From contig DAOUFI010000024.1 of assembly GCA_034430175.1 (NCBI GenBank), positions 38,025-102,024 on the forward strand: a stretch of DNA of 64,000 nucleotides, in the 5' to 3' direction. This document shows, piece after piece, positions 25,552 to 34,181 of the stretch. A program made the position numbers and the translations under genes. Numbering within the stretch: position 1 is the stretch's first letter; every line of letters begins with the position of its first letter. Below the pieces are notes generated by a model. That model was not told where the DNA came from, did not search any database, and saw only the letters and a program-made list of their open reading frames with translations. The stretch is from UBA6107 sp034430175 (GTDB lineage: Bacteria > Chloroflexota > Anaerolineae > Anaerolineales > Anaerolineaceae).

Positions 25552-25800
25552 AATCAGGAGTACTAGATCATCCATCAGCGAGCCGGGAAAGCGAGGTGGA
25601 AGCCCGACAAAGTCTCAATGGAAGACAAAAGATTAAACTCGCCTGATTCCTCAAAAAGGAAAGCTTTTCCGGTGAACTGAGTAACCGGAAACGGATAAGC
25701 CCGTTATTGCTTCCAGAGCGGATTGTTCAATTGAGCAGTCAAGCGGGGTGGTACCACGGAGAATTCCTTCGTCCCTGAGCGGATGAAGGTGTTTTTTATT
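25552..25800 (+). ncRNA. Leucine T-box riboswitch of leuS
   Basis: The base of Stem I is AATCAGG (25552-25558) pairing with CCTGATT (25642-25648). A CTC triplet at 25638-25640 just before the 3' strand is in the specifier position and reads leucine, matching leuS. The conserved T-box sequence GCGGGGTGGTACCACGG is at 25743-25759. A terminator follows: CCTTCGTCC / GGATGAAGG (25766-25789) and TGTTTTTTATT. Uncharged tRNA-Leu should bind specifier and T-box and favour the antiterminator, raising leuS expression. Stem I starts ten bases after the tRNA-Ala end, leaving no room for a separate standard promoter. Confidence 0.93.
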
Positions 25801-25823
25801 AATCGTCTATTCCAGGAGAGAGA

Positions 25824-28277
25824 ATGGTCAACAAAAATATTCCGATGTATATCCCCGGCGAGATCGAAAGTAAGTGGCAGCAGAAATGGGACGCAGATGG
25901 CCTTTATCATTCAGATATCGATAACTCGCGCCCGAAACATTATGCGTTGACCATGCTTCCTTATCCTTCGGGCGATCTTCATATCGGTCACTGGTATGCC
26001 ATGGCTCCTTCGGATTCTCATGCCCGCTTCATGCGCATGAAGGGATTTAACGTTCTCTTCCCGATTGGTTTCGATGCATTCGGGTTGCCTGCCGAGAACG
26101 CAGCGATTAAAAGGAATGTTCACCCCAAAACCTGGACCTACGCAAATATCGATCGGATGCGCGCTCAATTACGCTCGATGGGATCCATGTTTGATTGGCG
26201 GCGAGAAATCGTCACCGCGGATGAAAAGTATTACCGCTGGACACAATGGTTCTTTGAACAACTCTACAAGAACGGTCTGGCTTACCGAAAGATGTCTCCA
26301 GTTGATTGGTGTCCTACATGTAATACCACTCTCGCGCGGGAGCAGGTGTGGGGCGATGATCGTCATTGCGAACGTTGTGGCACGCCGGTCATCAAAAAAG
26401 ATCTCGAACAGTGGTTCTTTAGAATCACGAAGTACGCAGAAGAATTATTGAATTATGAAACCATCGATTGGCCTTCACGTGTGCGTGTTCTTCAAACAAA
26501 TTGGATTGGCAAGTCAGAGGGAGCTCTGGTCAAATTCAAGACCGAAAGCGGTGATGAACTGGAAGTATTCACCACTCGCCCGGATACCTTATGGGGGGTT
26601 ACATTCATGGTCCTTGCCCCTGAGCATCCGTTGGTCAAGAAACTTACCACCAATGCCCAAAAAGCTGAAGTTGATCAATATCTGTTGGACACGATGCGCC
26701 AATCTGATATACAAAGGGAAGCTGCCGACAAGGAAAAAACCGGCGTTTTCACAGGCGGTTACGCTATCAATCCGGTTTCAGGTGATAAGATCCCGGTTTG
26801 GATCGCGGATTACGTGCTGATGACCTATGGAACAGGCGCGATCATGGCCGTACCGGCGCACGATCAGCGCGACTTCGAGTTCGCCCGGAAATTTGGTCTC
26901 GAAATTAAAGTTGTTATACAACCAGCGGGGATTGCCGCGATCAACCCATCCGAGATGAAGGAAGCCATTCCAGCAGCGGGAACAATGGTCAATTCTGGTC
27001 CGTTGACTGGGACATCAGCCGAGAACTCATTCCAAAGTGCGATTGAATATGTGACGACGAAAGGGGTGGGCAAAGCTTCAACGAATTACCGACTGCGTGA
27101 TTGGCTGATCTCCCGCCAACGGTATTGGGGAGCACCTATCCCCATGATCTATTGCAAGAAATGCGGTACGGTTCCTGTTCCTGAAGATCAGTTACCCGTT
27201 ACTCTTCCAGAGGATGTCGAATGGAAGCCAACCGGTGAATCACCGTTGAAATTGCACCCCACTTGGCGATTTACAAAGTGCCCGAAGTGCGGTGGAGACG
27301 CGGAACGAGAAACCGATACCATGGATACCTTCATGTGTTCTTCCTGGTATCATCTGCGTTACCTAAGCCCGGATTATGATAAAGGTCCATTTGATCCGAA
27401 TGAGTACAACTATTGGATGCCAGTCGACACCTATACTGGTGGTATTGAGCACGCCAACATGCACTTGATGTACACCCGTTTCTTTCATAAAGCCTTACGG
27501 GATATGAATGTCACCGAGGGACCGGAACCGATGTTGCAATTACGCAACCAGGGGATGGTTCTTGGTGAAGATTCTGAAAAAATGTCAAAGAGCCGTGGTA
27601 ACGTTGTTTCACCTGATGAACTGGTGAAGAATTACGGCGCAGATACGATCAGAGCGTTTTTGATGTTTTTTGCCCGTTGGGATATGGGAGGCCCCTGGAG
27701 CAGCGGTGGTATTGATGGCGTTCAACGCTGGTTGCGCAGGGTTTGGACTACCATCCTTGAAGAAGGCGACTCTGTCGTTGCAAGTGAGGAGAATATCAAG
27801 TTACTCCGACGTAAAGTACATCAGGCATTACGTGCTGTTACCCGTGATTTCGAGCAATTCGAGTTCAATACGATTGTTTCAGCACTGATGGAACTTATGA
27901 ATGATATGGCAAAGCTCAAACCGCTTGTTTACGGTACTGATGCCTGGAATGAAGCGCGTGAGATCTATCTCAAAATGCTAGCGCCTGTTTCTCCGCATAT
28001 AACAGAAGAAATCTGGGAAAAGCTGGGAAAACCGTATTCCATCCATACCCAATCCTGGCCAACAGTGGATGAAAACGCAGCGGCCGATGAGGAGATAATC
28101 CTTGTGGTGCAGGTAAACGGCAAGGTACGCGATAGAATCATGGTTCCAGTAGATGTGAGTGAAGCCGACGCGAAGAAGACTGCGCTCGCGAGTGAAGCAG
28201 TCAACAAATCACTTGAAGGCAAAGAACCAAGACAGGTGATCTATGTTAAAGGTCGTTTGGTAAATATTGTGATTTGA
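25824..28277 (+). CDS. leuS: Leucyl-tRNA synthetase
   Basis: 817 residues. Class I signatures: PSGDLHIGH near residue 50 and EKMSKS near 590. The CP1 editing domain (TTRPDTLWGVTFMVLAPEHPL ... MAVPAHDQRD) is present, as are zinc-type CxxC motifs (CPTCNTT, CERCGT, CKKCGT, CPKCGG). It charges tRNA-Leu. CCAGGAGAGAG precedes the ATG. Expression is controlled by the T-box leader directly upstream. Length and domains are complete. Confidence 0.98.
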   Translation: MVNKNIPMYIPGEIESKWQQKWDADGLYHSDIDNSRPKHYALTMLPYPSGDLHIGHWYAMAPSDSHARFMRMKGFNVLFPIGFDAFGLPAENAAIKRNVHPKTWTYANIDRMRAQLRSMGSMFDWRREIVTADEKYYRWTQWFFEQLYKNGLAYRKMSPVDWCPTCNTTLAREQVWGDDRHCERCGTPVIKKDLEQWFFRITKYAEELLNYETIDWPSRVRVLQTNWIGKSEGALVKFKTESGDELEVFTTRPDTLWGVTFMVLAPEHPLVKKLTTNAQKAEVDQYLLDTMRQSDIQREAADKEKTGVFTGGYAINPVSGDKIPVWIADYVLMTYGTGAIMAVPAHDQRDFEFARKFGLEIKVVIQPAGIAAINPSEMKEAIPAAGTMVNSGPLTGTSAENSFQSAIEYVTTKGVGKASTNYRLRDWLISRQRYWGAPIPMIYCKKCGTVPVPEDQLPVTLPEDVEWKPTGESPLKLHPTWRFTKCPKCGGDAERETDTMDTFMCSSWYHLRYLSPDYDKGPFDPNEYNYWMPVDTYTGGIEHANMHLMYTRFFHKALRDMNVTEGPEPMLQLRNQGMVLGEDSEKMSKSRGNVVSPDELVKNYGADTIRAFLMFFARWDMGGPWSSGGIDGVQRWLRRVWTTILEEGDSVVASEENIKLLRRKVHQALRAVTRDFEQFEFNTIVSALMELMNDMAKLKPLVYGTDAWNEAREIYLKMLAPVSPHITEEIWEKLGKPYSIHTQSWPTVDENAAADEEIILVVQVNGKVRDRIMVPVDVSEADAKKTALASEAVNKSLEGKEPRQVIYVKGRLVNIVI

Positions 28278-28280
28278 GTC

Positions 28281-28317
28281 TATAATCCGGAGTGAAGAAC
28301 ACTCCGGATTATATTTT
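28281..28317 (+). terminator. Rho-independent terminator of leuS
   Basis: 14-bp stem TATAATCCGGAGTG / CACTCCGGATTATA with a five-base loop, then TTTT. It begins three bases after the leuS stop and ends just before the binding site of the next gene, so it can also act as leader hairpin for that gene. Confidence 0.8.
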
Positions 28318-28326
28318 GGAGGGAAT

Positions 28327-29010
28327 ATGCGATTGGGTGAATTGAATTGGATGGAAATTGAAGCTTATCTAAAGAAGGATGACCGGTTGATTGTGGTATT
28401 GGGCTCAACCGAGCAGCATGGCTATTTATCGGTCAATACTGACGTGAAGGTACCGTTGTCCTTGGCAGACGCGGCTTCACAACAAACGGGAGTATTGGTG
28501 GCGCCACCGATGTACTTTGGCAATTCCCCTTATTTTCTGGCATATCCTGGTACGATCAGCCTACGGATTGAAACACTCATTGCAGTCAGTGAAGATATTA
28601 TCCGATCTGTTTATAGTCAGGGTTTCAAACGGATATTAATTTTAAATGGGCATGGAGGTAACAGACCGGTATCAAACCGGTTGCATGAAATCGCCTCTGA
28701 TTTCAAGGAATTGAAATTAGCCTGGTATTCCTGGTGGTTGTCTCCCGCTGTTCTGGCATTTCAGGAATCCAAAGGGTTGAAAGGGTATCACGCAAATTGG
28801 AGTGAAGCATTTTCGTTTGTCCGTTCTTCAGCCATTCCTCAAGATGAGAAGGCGCCACTCGAGACAAACCGTATCTTAAGCCCTGAACAGGCAAAAGAGT
28901 ATTACGGAGATGGTGTTTTTGGTGGACCTTACCAGGTGGATGACTCGATCATGAACGAGATGTTCGGAATCGCACTTAAAGAGGTCATCCGGTTGTTGGA
29001 CGTGTTATGA
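28327..29010 (+). CDS. Creatininase-family amidohydrolase
   Basis: 227 residues with family signatures GSTEQHGYLSVNTDV near the N-terminus (metal-binding Glu/His/Asp) and ILNGHGGN in the middle, followed by WSEAFSF. Members hydrolyse cyclic or linear amides (creatinine, formamides in cofactor synthesis such as MftE/ArfB-like enzymes), so the substrate stays open. GGAGGG precedes the ATG. The gene is flanked by terminators on both sides; its promoter is probably within or just after the leuS terminator region, or it depends on read-through. Confidence 0.82.
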   Translation: MRLGELNWMEIEAYLKKDDRLIVVLGSTEQHGYLSVNTDVKVPLSLADAASQQTGVLVAPPMYFGNSPYFLAYPGTISLRIETLIAVSEDIIRSVYSQGFKRILILNGHGGNRPVSNRLHEIASDFKELKLAWYSWWLSPAVLAFQESKGLKGYHANWSEAFSFVRSSAIPQDEKAPLETNRILSPEQAKEYYGDGVFGGPYQVDDSIMNEMFGIALKEVIRLLDVL

Positions 29011-29029
29011 CTAATGATGAAGCAAATCA

Positions 29030-29057
29030 CCCCTTCCAAGAAATGGAAGGGGTTTTT
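29030..29057 (+). terminator. Rho-independent terminator
   Basis: CCCCTTCC / GGAAGGGG 8-bp stem, seven-base loop, TTTTT; ends the creatininase-family transcript. Confidence 0.88.
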
Positions 29058-29101
29058 GGTTAATATTTGACGAATCGGACAAATGCAGGCAAAATTACAA
29101 C

Positions 29102-30844
29102 ATGAAGTCCAACAAACGCCTTATGAAGCTATTGGGTTTGGTCCCGATCCTTTTCATTCTTGCAGTGCTCTTTGGATTACTGGGATCGGGACTTGTGATT
29201 CTTCAATCTCTGAACCTCAGTAGAGCCGTTAATCAGGTTTTTCTTGAAAAGAAAGAGTTGGCGGATATTCTGCCGTTGATCAGGGCGATCATTTTAATTA
29301 TCTTGCTCCGGTCTTTCTCCACATACTTAAGTAGTGTTTTGAACAATCGAGTAGCGATTAAGGTAAAAAATGAATTGCGTGAGCAACTAACTCAAAAGAT
29401 CGCTCATCTCGGGCCTGCCTATATGCGTATATCAAAGAGCGGCGAATTGGTCACTTCAGCCATTCAAGGGGTGGAAGCGCTAGACGCATATTTCAGTCAA
29501 TATCTGCCTCAGATCATCATTGCTGTATTGATGCCATTGACAATTCTTGTGGTTGTCTTCCCGATGGATCTGTTGAGTGGAATCGTATTTTTGGTAACCG
29601 CTCCGCTGATTCCATTTTTTATGGCACTCGTAGGTAGATCTTCAGAAGCTCAAACGAAGAAACAATGGCTGGCTTTGTCAAGATTGGGAGCAGATTTTTT
29701 AGACACTCTTCAAGGACTGACCACATTAAAGATGCTGGGCAGAAGCAAAGATTATGCCAACCATGTCGATAAGATGAGTGATCGTTATCGAATCGCTACA
29801 ATGAACGTATTGCGGATCACATTTCTCTCAGCGTTCGTCCTTGAATTGATTGCGACAATTTCAACTGCGGTAGTGGCTGTGGAAATCGGATTGCGGTTAT
29901 TGTATGGCAAGATGCTTTTCGAACAGGCTTTCTTCATCCTCTTGATTGCGCCGGAATTTTACCTGCCCATGCGCAACCTGGGTACTCGTTACCACGCAGG
30001 AATGACCGGGGTAACTGCTGCAGCCAGGATTTTTGAGGTTTTGGATCTTCCAGAACCAATTTCTATAGCGGCTTCCACAACGAAACAAACACGGGTTGAA
30101 ATGGATAAACCATTTCAGCTGAAATTCTCTGAAGTTAATTACATTTATCCAGGTCGTGAATCTAAATCACTTAAATCACTGTCTTTTGAGATTATCTCCG
30201 GTAGGCATTATGCCCTGGTTGGACATAGTGGGGCAGGGAAAACCACGATCCTTCAGTTGATCATGCGTTTTCTGCAACCTTCCGGAGGAGAAATTCTACT
30301 CAATAACGATAATATCCTTTCATTCAACCTGGAAGAATGGCGGAAACAGATCGCCTGGGTGAGCCAACATCCAATGTTGTTTGATGCCTCTTTACTCGAG
30401 AATGTGCGATTGAATCGAACTGATATATCCGAGGAACAGGTACGGGAAGCTCTGAAATATGCTCAACTTGAAGAACTTGTTAGTCGATTGCCGGATGGGT
30501 TATTCACACCACTAAGGGAATGGGGTAGCCGGTTGAGCGGAGGACAAGCTCAACGAATCGCATTGGCACGCGCTTTCATAAAAAACGCTCCGCTCTTATT
30601 AATGGATGAACCAACCGCTAATCTTGATCCAGACTTGGAAGTTGCTTTGGCATCCGCAACGAGAGAATTGATGAATAGACGAACATCAGTGACAATCGCG
30701 CACCGTCGGGAAACGATCATTAATGCCGACCAAATCTATGTTTGCGAAGCTGGTCAGATCGTCCAGAGTGGCAATCACACCGAATTAATCCATCAGGATG
30801 GTCTGTATCGCCGGCTTTTTGCTTCGCAAGGTGATTGGGGATGA
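29102..30844 (+). CDS. cydD: Cytochrome bd assembly ABC exporter, CydD
   Basis: 580 residues: a six-helix ABC exporter membrane domain (~15-310) and an ATPase domain (Walker A GHSGAGKTT, signature LSGGQAQR, Walker B LLLMDEPTANLD). Sequences such as GPAYMRISKSGELVTSAIQGVEALDAYFSQYLPQ are characteristic of CydD (recalled). CydDC exports cysteine/glutathione and is needed to assemble cytochrome bd. The stop overlaps the partner gene start (ATGA). cydAB lies 3 kb downstream, which supports the name over a generic lipid or drug exporter. Confidence 0.88.
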   Translation: MKSNKRLMKLLGLVPILFILAVLFGLLGSGLVILQSLNLSRAVNQVFLEKKELADILPLIRAIILIILLRSFSTYLSSVLNNRVAIKVKNELREQLTQKIAHLGPAYMRISKSGELVTSAIQGVEALDAYFSQYLPQIIIAVLMPLTILVVVFPMDLLSGIVFLVTAPLIPFFMALVGRSSEAQTKKQWLALSRLGADFLDTLQGLTTLKMLGRSKDYANHVDKMSDRYRIATMNVLRITFLSAFVLELIATISTAVVAVEIGLRLLYGKMLFEQAFFILLIAPEFYLPMRNLGTRYHAGMTGVTAAARIFEVLDLPEPISIAASTTKQTRVEMDKPFQLKFSEVNYIYPGRESKSLKSLSFEIISGRHYALVGHSGAGKTTILQLIMRFLQPSGGEILLNNDNILSFNLEEWRKQIAWVSQHPMLFDASLLENVRLNRTDISEEQVREALKYAQLEELVSRLPDGLFTPLREWGSRLSGGQAQRIALARAFIKNAPLLLMDEPTANLDPDLEVALASATRELMNRRTSVTIAHRRETIINADQIYVCEAGQIVQSGNHTELIHQDGLYRRLFASQGDWG

Positions 30845-32577
30845 AGACATTTTTACGTTTGTTGAGGTTTTTGCATCCGTTTGTTGGAGAGATATGTCTT
30901 TCCATCCTCGTGGGGATCGCGACAATTGGCGCGGGGATCGGCATGTTGGGGACGTCAGCGTATCTGATCACTTTCGCGGCTTTACACCCATCCATCGCTG
31001 AATTACAGGTTGCCATTGTGGGTGTCCGGTTCTTTGGCATTAGCCGCAGCGTATTTAGATACCTGGAACGATTGATATCGCATTCGGTCAATTTGAAAGT
31101 GCTTTCAAATATTAGAGGATGGTTTTACCGTAATATCGAGCCACTTGCACCAGCCGGTTTACAGGATTATCACAGCGGCGATCTGTTGGATCGCGTGATC
31201 GCGGATATTGAGACCTTACAAGATTTCTTCGTCAGGGTAATCTCTCCATTTATTGTAGCGATTGTTGTTACGATAGTGATGAGTTTGTTCCTCGGCAGTT
31301 ATGCTGCTGTACTGGCTTGGATCCTTTTGACAGGTATGTTGTTAAACGGATTTATCCTTCCAGCATTCTTCATGTTGATCAGCCGGGAAAACAGTCGTGA
31401 ATTACTATCTAATCGCGCAAAATTGAGCACATTTATGCTTGAATACTTCCAAGGCTTAGAGGATCTGCAAGCATCCGATACGCAAGATCAATGGCAGAAA
31501 AAAATTCGTGACAGCAATCAAGCGTTATCTTCGGCACAGATAAAAAATGGGGTATTATCCGGTTTCAATGACGCGTTAGTCCTACTGATTGCAAATGGCA
31601 CCGCATTGGCAATATTTATTGCATCCATACCCCTGGTGAATAATGGATTAATAAGCGGAGTCTCTCTGGCTGTTGTGGTTCTATTGACCATGGCCAGTTT
31701 TGAGGCGACAAATCCGCTTCCACTTGCTGCTCAAAATCTGATGGCAAGTCTTGCTGCAGGACAGCGTTTGTTTGAAGTGGTTAAAACGAATACGTTCGAT
31801 CAAGAGGAAAGACAGTCAATCCCCACCTACATAAAAATTGATAGGGTTGAAGTGAAGGGGGTGGGATTCCATTATCCCAATTCCGAAGAAGTCGTATTAA
31901 AGGATATCGATTTGATATTACAAAAGGGAGATAGAATTGCCCTTGTGGGTCCAAGCGGAGCAGGAAAGACAACCTTGATAGAGATGTTGTTAGGTTTTTG
32001 GAAACCACAAAAAGGGCAGGTGAAATATTTGTCAGTCAACCAGACTTTTGATAATCCAATTCAACATGGCGATATCTTTGGAGTAGTCTCAGAAAATTCG
32101 TATTTGTTTTCCGAAAGTTTACGGGAAAACCTGTTGTTAGCCAAGCCTGTCGCGACCGACAACGAACTGATCGAGGTCATCAAACGCGTTAAATTATTTG
32201 GCTGGTATGAAACGTTACCTAATGGATTGGATACCTGGTTGGGAGAGAGGGGGCAACAGATGAGCGGTGGTGAACGCCAGCGTCTCGCACTAGCCCGTGT
32301 TCTATTGAACGATTCGCCTTTTATCATATTAGACGAACCGACATCTCATCTAGATTCTGAGACTGCTCATACGATCATGTATGACTTGCTTTCAAACCTT
32401 AAATCAAAGGGAATTTTGTTAATCACCCACCAAATGGAATTTTTGGATGATTTGGAAAAAATCTATTTCATTAAGGATGGATCGGTGAGTGAATCAGGTT
32501 CAAAAAATGAGTTGCTCACACACCAGGGGGATTTTTATCATTTTTATCATCTGCAAGACAATTTGCTTGATAAATAA
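30841..32577 (+). CDS. cydC: Cytochrome bd assembly ABC exporter, CydC
   Basis: 578 residues with exporter membrane domain and ATPase domain (Walker A GPSGAGKTT, signature MSGGERQR, Walker B FIILDEPTSHLD). SAYLITFAALHPSIAELQVAIVGVRFFGISRSVFRYLERLISH is the CydC-type start of the membrane domain. It forms a heterodimer with CydD. The ATG overlaps the cydD stop by four bases, so translation is coupled; the longer frame from a TTG is not preferred. Confidence 0.88.
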   Translation: MKTFLRLLRFLHPFVGEICLSILVGIATIGAGIGMLGTSAYLITFAALHPSIAELQVAIVGVRFFGISRSVFRYLERLISHSVNLKVLSNIRGWFYRNIEPLAPAGLQDYHSGDLLDRVIADIETLQDFFVRVISPFIVAIVVTIVMSLFLGSYAAVLAWILLTGMLLNGFILPAFFMLISRENSRELLSNRAKLSTFMLEYFQGLEDLQASDTQDQWQKKIRDSNQALSSAQIKNGVLSGFNDALVLLIANGTALAIFIASIPLVNNGLISGVSLAVVVLLTMASFEATNPLPLAAQNLMASLAAGQRLFEVVKTNTFDQEERQSIPTYIKIDRVEVKGVGFHYPNSEEVVLKDIDLILQKGDRIALVGPSGAGKTTLIEMLLGFWKPQKGQVKYLSVNQTFDNPIQHGDIFGVVSENSYLFSESLRENLLLAKPVATDNELIEVIKRVKLFGWYETLPNGLDTWLGERGQQMSGGERQRLALARVLLNDSPFIILDEPTSHLDSETAHTIMYDLLSNLKSKGILLITHQMEFLDDLEKIYFIKDGSVSESGSKNELLTHQGDFYHFYHLQDNLLDK

Positions 32578-32580
32578 GTT

Positions 32581-32618
32581 GAACGCATGCGAATGAGGCG
32601 GTTCATTCGCACGCGTTC
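32581..32618 (+). repeat. Large inverted repeat after cydC
   Basis: GAACGCATGCGAATGA / TCATTCGCACGCGTTC, a 16-base arm with one mismatch and a six-base loop, beginning seven bases after the cydC stop. Only TTT follows, so it is a weak terminator or a 3' stabilising hairpin. Confidence 0.6.
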
Positions 32619-32688
32619 TTTGAGGAGAATACATTGACAATAATAGTCTTATTTGTTTAGATTTAGATTAATCACACCTAAGAGTTTA

Positions 32689-33315
32689 TTAAGATTTCGA
32701 GGATAAAACTGTTTCGATCTTCTTAAAATCGATGGCACCATTTCGTAAGATTTGTGCTTTTTCGTTCATACAATCAACAACGGTGGAAGGAATTCCACCC
32801 GGGCAGGTGCCTCCATCAATAATCAAACTTATTCGACCGTTCAACTGTGCGTAAACATCCCCCGCGTTCATCGGATTTTGTTTTCCGCTAACATTGGCTG
32901 AAGAAGTTGCGAGAGGGCCAAATTCATTTAGAATCTTAAGAGCCACTGGATGATCTGGCATGCGAATACCGATCGTTTGATTAGAGGATAGTAAATCGGG
33001 TATGGATTTTTGTTTAGAAACGATCACGGTGAGACCACCGGGCCAGAACGTATCGATCAATTTTTGCGCATTATCAGTGATGGATTCCGCGATCAATTTG
33101 ATCTGCTTCTTGTCCCCAACCAGTATGGCAATTGCCTTATTGTAATCACGTCCTTTGGCTTCAAATAGTTTAATTATCGCTGAAATATTGAATGGATCAA
33201 CTCCCAAGCCATAAACCGTGTCAGTGGGGAAGGCGACAGTCTCGCCAGCTTTTAAGGATTCAATCACTTTTTGAATATAGTCTTCATTATCGGCTGGTAT
33301 TATGCTGGTTTCCAT
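32689..33315 (-). CDS. tsaC: Threonylcarbamoyl-AMP synthase
   Basis: 208 residues of the YrdC/Sua5 fold: TVAFPTDTVYGLGVDPFN at the N-terminus, KGRDYNKAIAILVGD (the K-x-R motif; the usual Pro-Leu is missing), IGIRMPDHPVALKIL, SSANVSGKQNPMNA, and a C-terminal STVVDC. It makes threonylcarbamoyl-adenylate for t6A37 in ANN-decoding tRNAs. It lies 35 bases downstream of prmC, with prfA before that: the conserved prfA-prmC-tsaC order. It is a short TsaC-type protein without the Sua5 C-domain. Confidence 0.92.
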   Translation of the reverse strand: METSIIPADNEDYIQKVIESLKAGETVAFPTDTVYGLGVDPFNISAIIKLFEAKGRDYNKAIAILVGDKKQIKLIAESITDNAQKLIDTFWPGGLTVIVSKQKSIPDLLSSNQTIGIRMPDHPVALKILNEFGPLATSSANVSGKQNPMNAGDVYAQLNGRISLIIDGGTCPGGIPSTVVDCMNEKAQILRNGAIDFKKIETVLSSKS

Positions 33316-33350
33316 ATAGGCTCATCCTCATCCTCATTTGAATTAGTTTA

Positions 33351-34181
33351 TTAGTTTATTTTAATGATTCTTGGAAAGCTTGCATAATCAAAAAGGAGAT
33401 CAATTTTTGCGTCTTGAAAGTATTTCTTCGATAAGCTGCTGACGGTATCAGAGATTGTTGCTTCAATTTCTAAAAGGATCATTCCACCGGGTTTTATCCG
33501 ATCGACCGCTTGTTGAAGTAATCGGGAGATATATTTTGTACCATCTTCACCTCCATCAAGAGCGTTTTGAGGTTCATATTGCAACTCCGGTAGTTGAAGT
33601 AAAGTCGCTGATGGAATATATGGCAAATTCGCAATGATCAAATCGAATTTTTGCGATAAACCCTCGAGAAGATCATTTTGCAAAAATTTTATCTTATCCT
33701 GGTGGTTGTAAGTTTCGCAATTTTTCTTGGCGATTTCCAGCGCGGTTGGTGAGATATCAATCGCGGTGATTTCCAAATCAGCAAAGGTATCAGCTAATAC
33801 GACAGCAATCGCACCGGATCCTGTGCCAACGTCTGCAACCACGTGCCTTGATGGATGGTCCGTTAACCACTGGATGGCTGCTTCAACAAGTAGTTCTGTT
33901 TCAGGGCGGGGGATAAGAACGTCTTTTGTTACGAAAAAATCCATTCCAAAGAAAGCTTTTTTACCGGTCAGGTATGATAAAGGTTCACCATGCGCCAGAC
34001 GAACAAGCAAGTTGTCCAACCGCTCCTTCTGTTGGCTTGTTAGCTCATCGGAAGAGTGAGCAATTACCCATTCTTTTGGTTTTTCCAACACCATGGCAAG
34101 TAAAACCAAGGTTTCGAGAATTGGAGTCTCGGATTTGGGTAGATGGCGGATGGCATTTTCTTGCCAGGAACGCAGGTTAAT
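33351..34181 (-). CDS. prmC: Release-factor glutamine methyltransferase PrmC
   Basis: About 276 residues. ADVGTGSGAIAVVLADTF is the SAM-binding motif I; FDLIIANLPYIP is the catalytic motif, with NLPY instead of the usual NPPY. PrmC methylates the GGQ glutamine of release factors, and prfA is directly upstream. The first ATG/GTG/TTG in frame (TTG 34109) would remove the N-terminal helical domain. The upstream codons (LRSWQENAIRHLPKS...ETPILETLVLLAMVL) match the family N-terminus, so the start is probably ATT 34181, which overlaps the prfA stop and has GAGGAC upstream, or CTG 34175. The exact start is uncertain. Confidence 0.88.
   Translation of the reverse strand: MNLRSWQENAIRHLPKSETPILETLVLLAMVLEKPKEWVIAHSSDELTSQQKERLDNLLVRLAHGEPLSYLTGKKAFFGMDFFVTKDVLIPRPETELLVEAAIQWLTDHPSRHVVADVGTGSGAIAVVLADTFADLEITAIDISPTALEIAKKNCETYNHQDKIKFLQNDLLEGLSQKFDLIIANLPYIPSATLLQLPELQYEPQNALDGGEDGTKYISRLLQQAVDRIKPGGMILLEIEATISDTVSSLSKKYFQDAKIDLLFDYASFPRIIKIN

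Noticed and set aside
25310..25646. Short ORFs on both strands containing GGFEPPA/GGSNPP-type peptides
   Set aside because: They are translations of the two tRNA-Ala genes; the peptides come from the T-arm.
29102..32577. Generic lipid A/drug exporter pair
   Set aside because: Membrane-domain sequences and proximity to cydAB favour CydDC.
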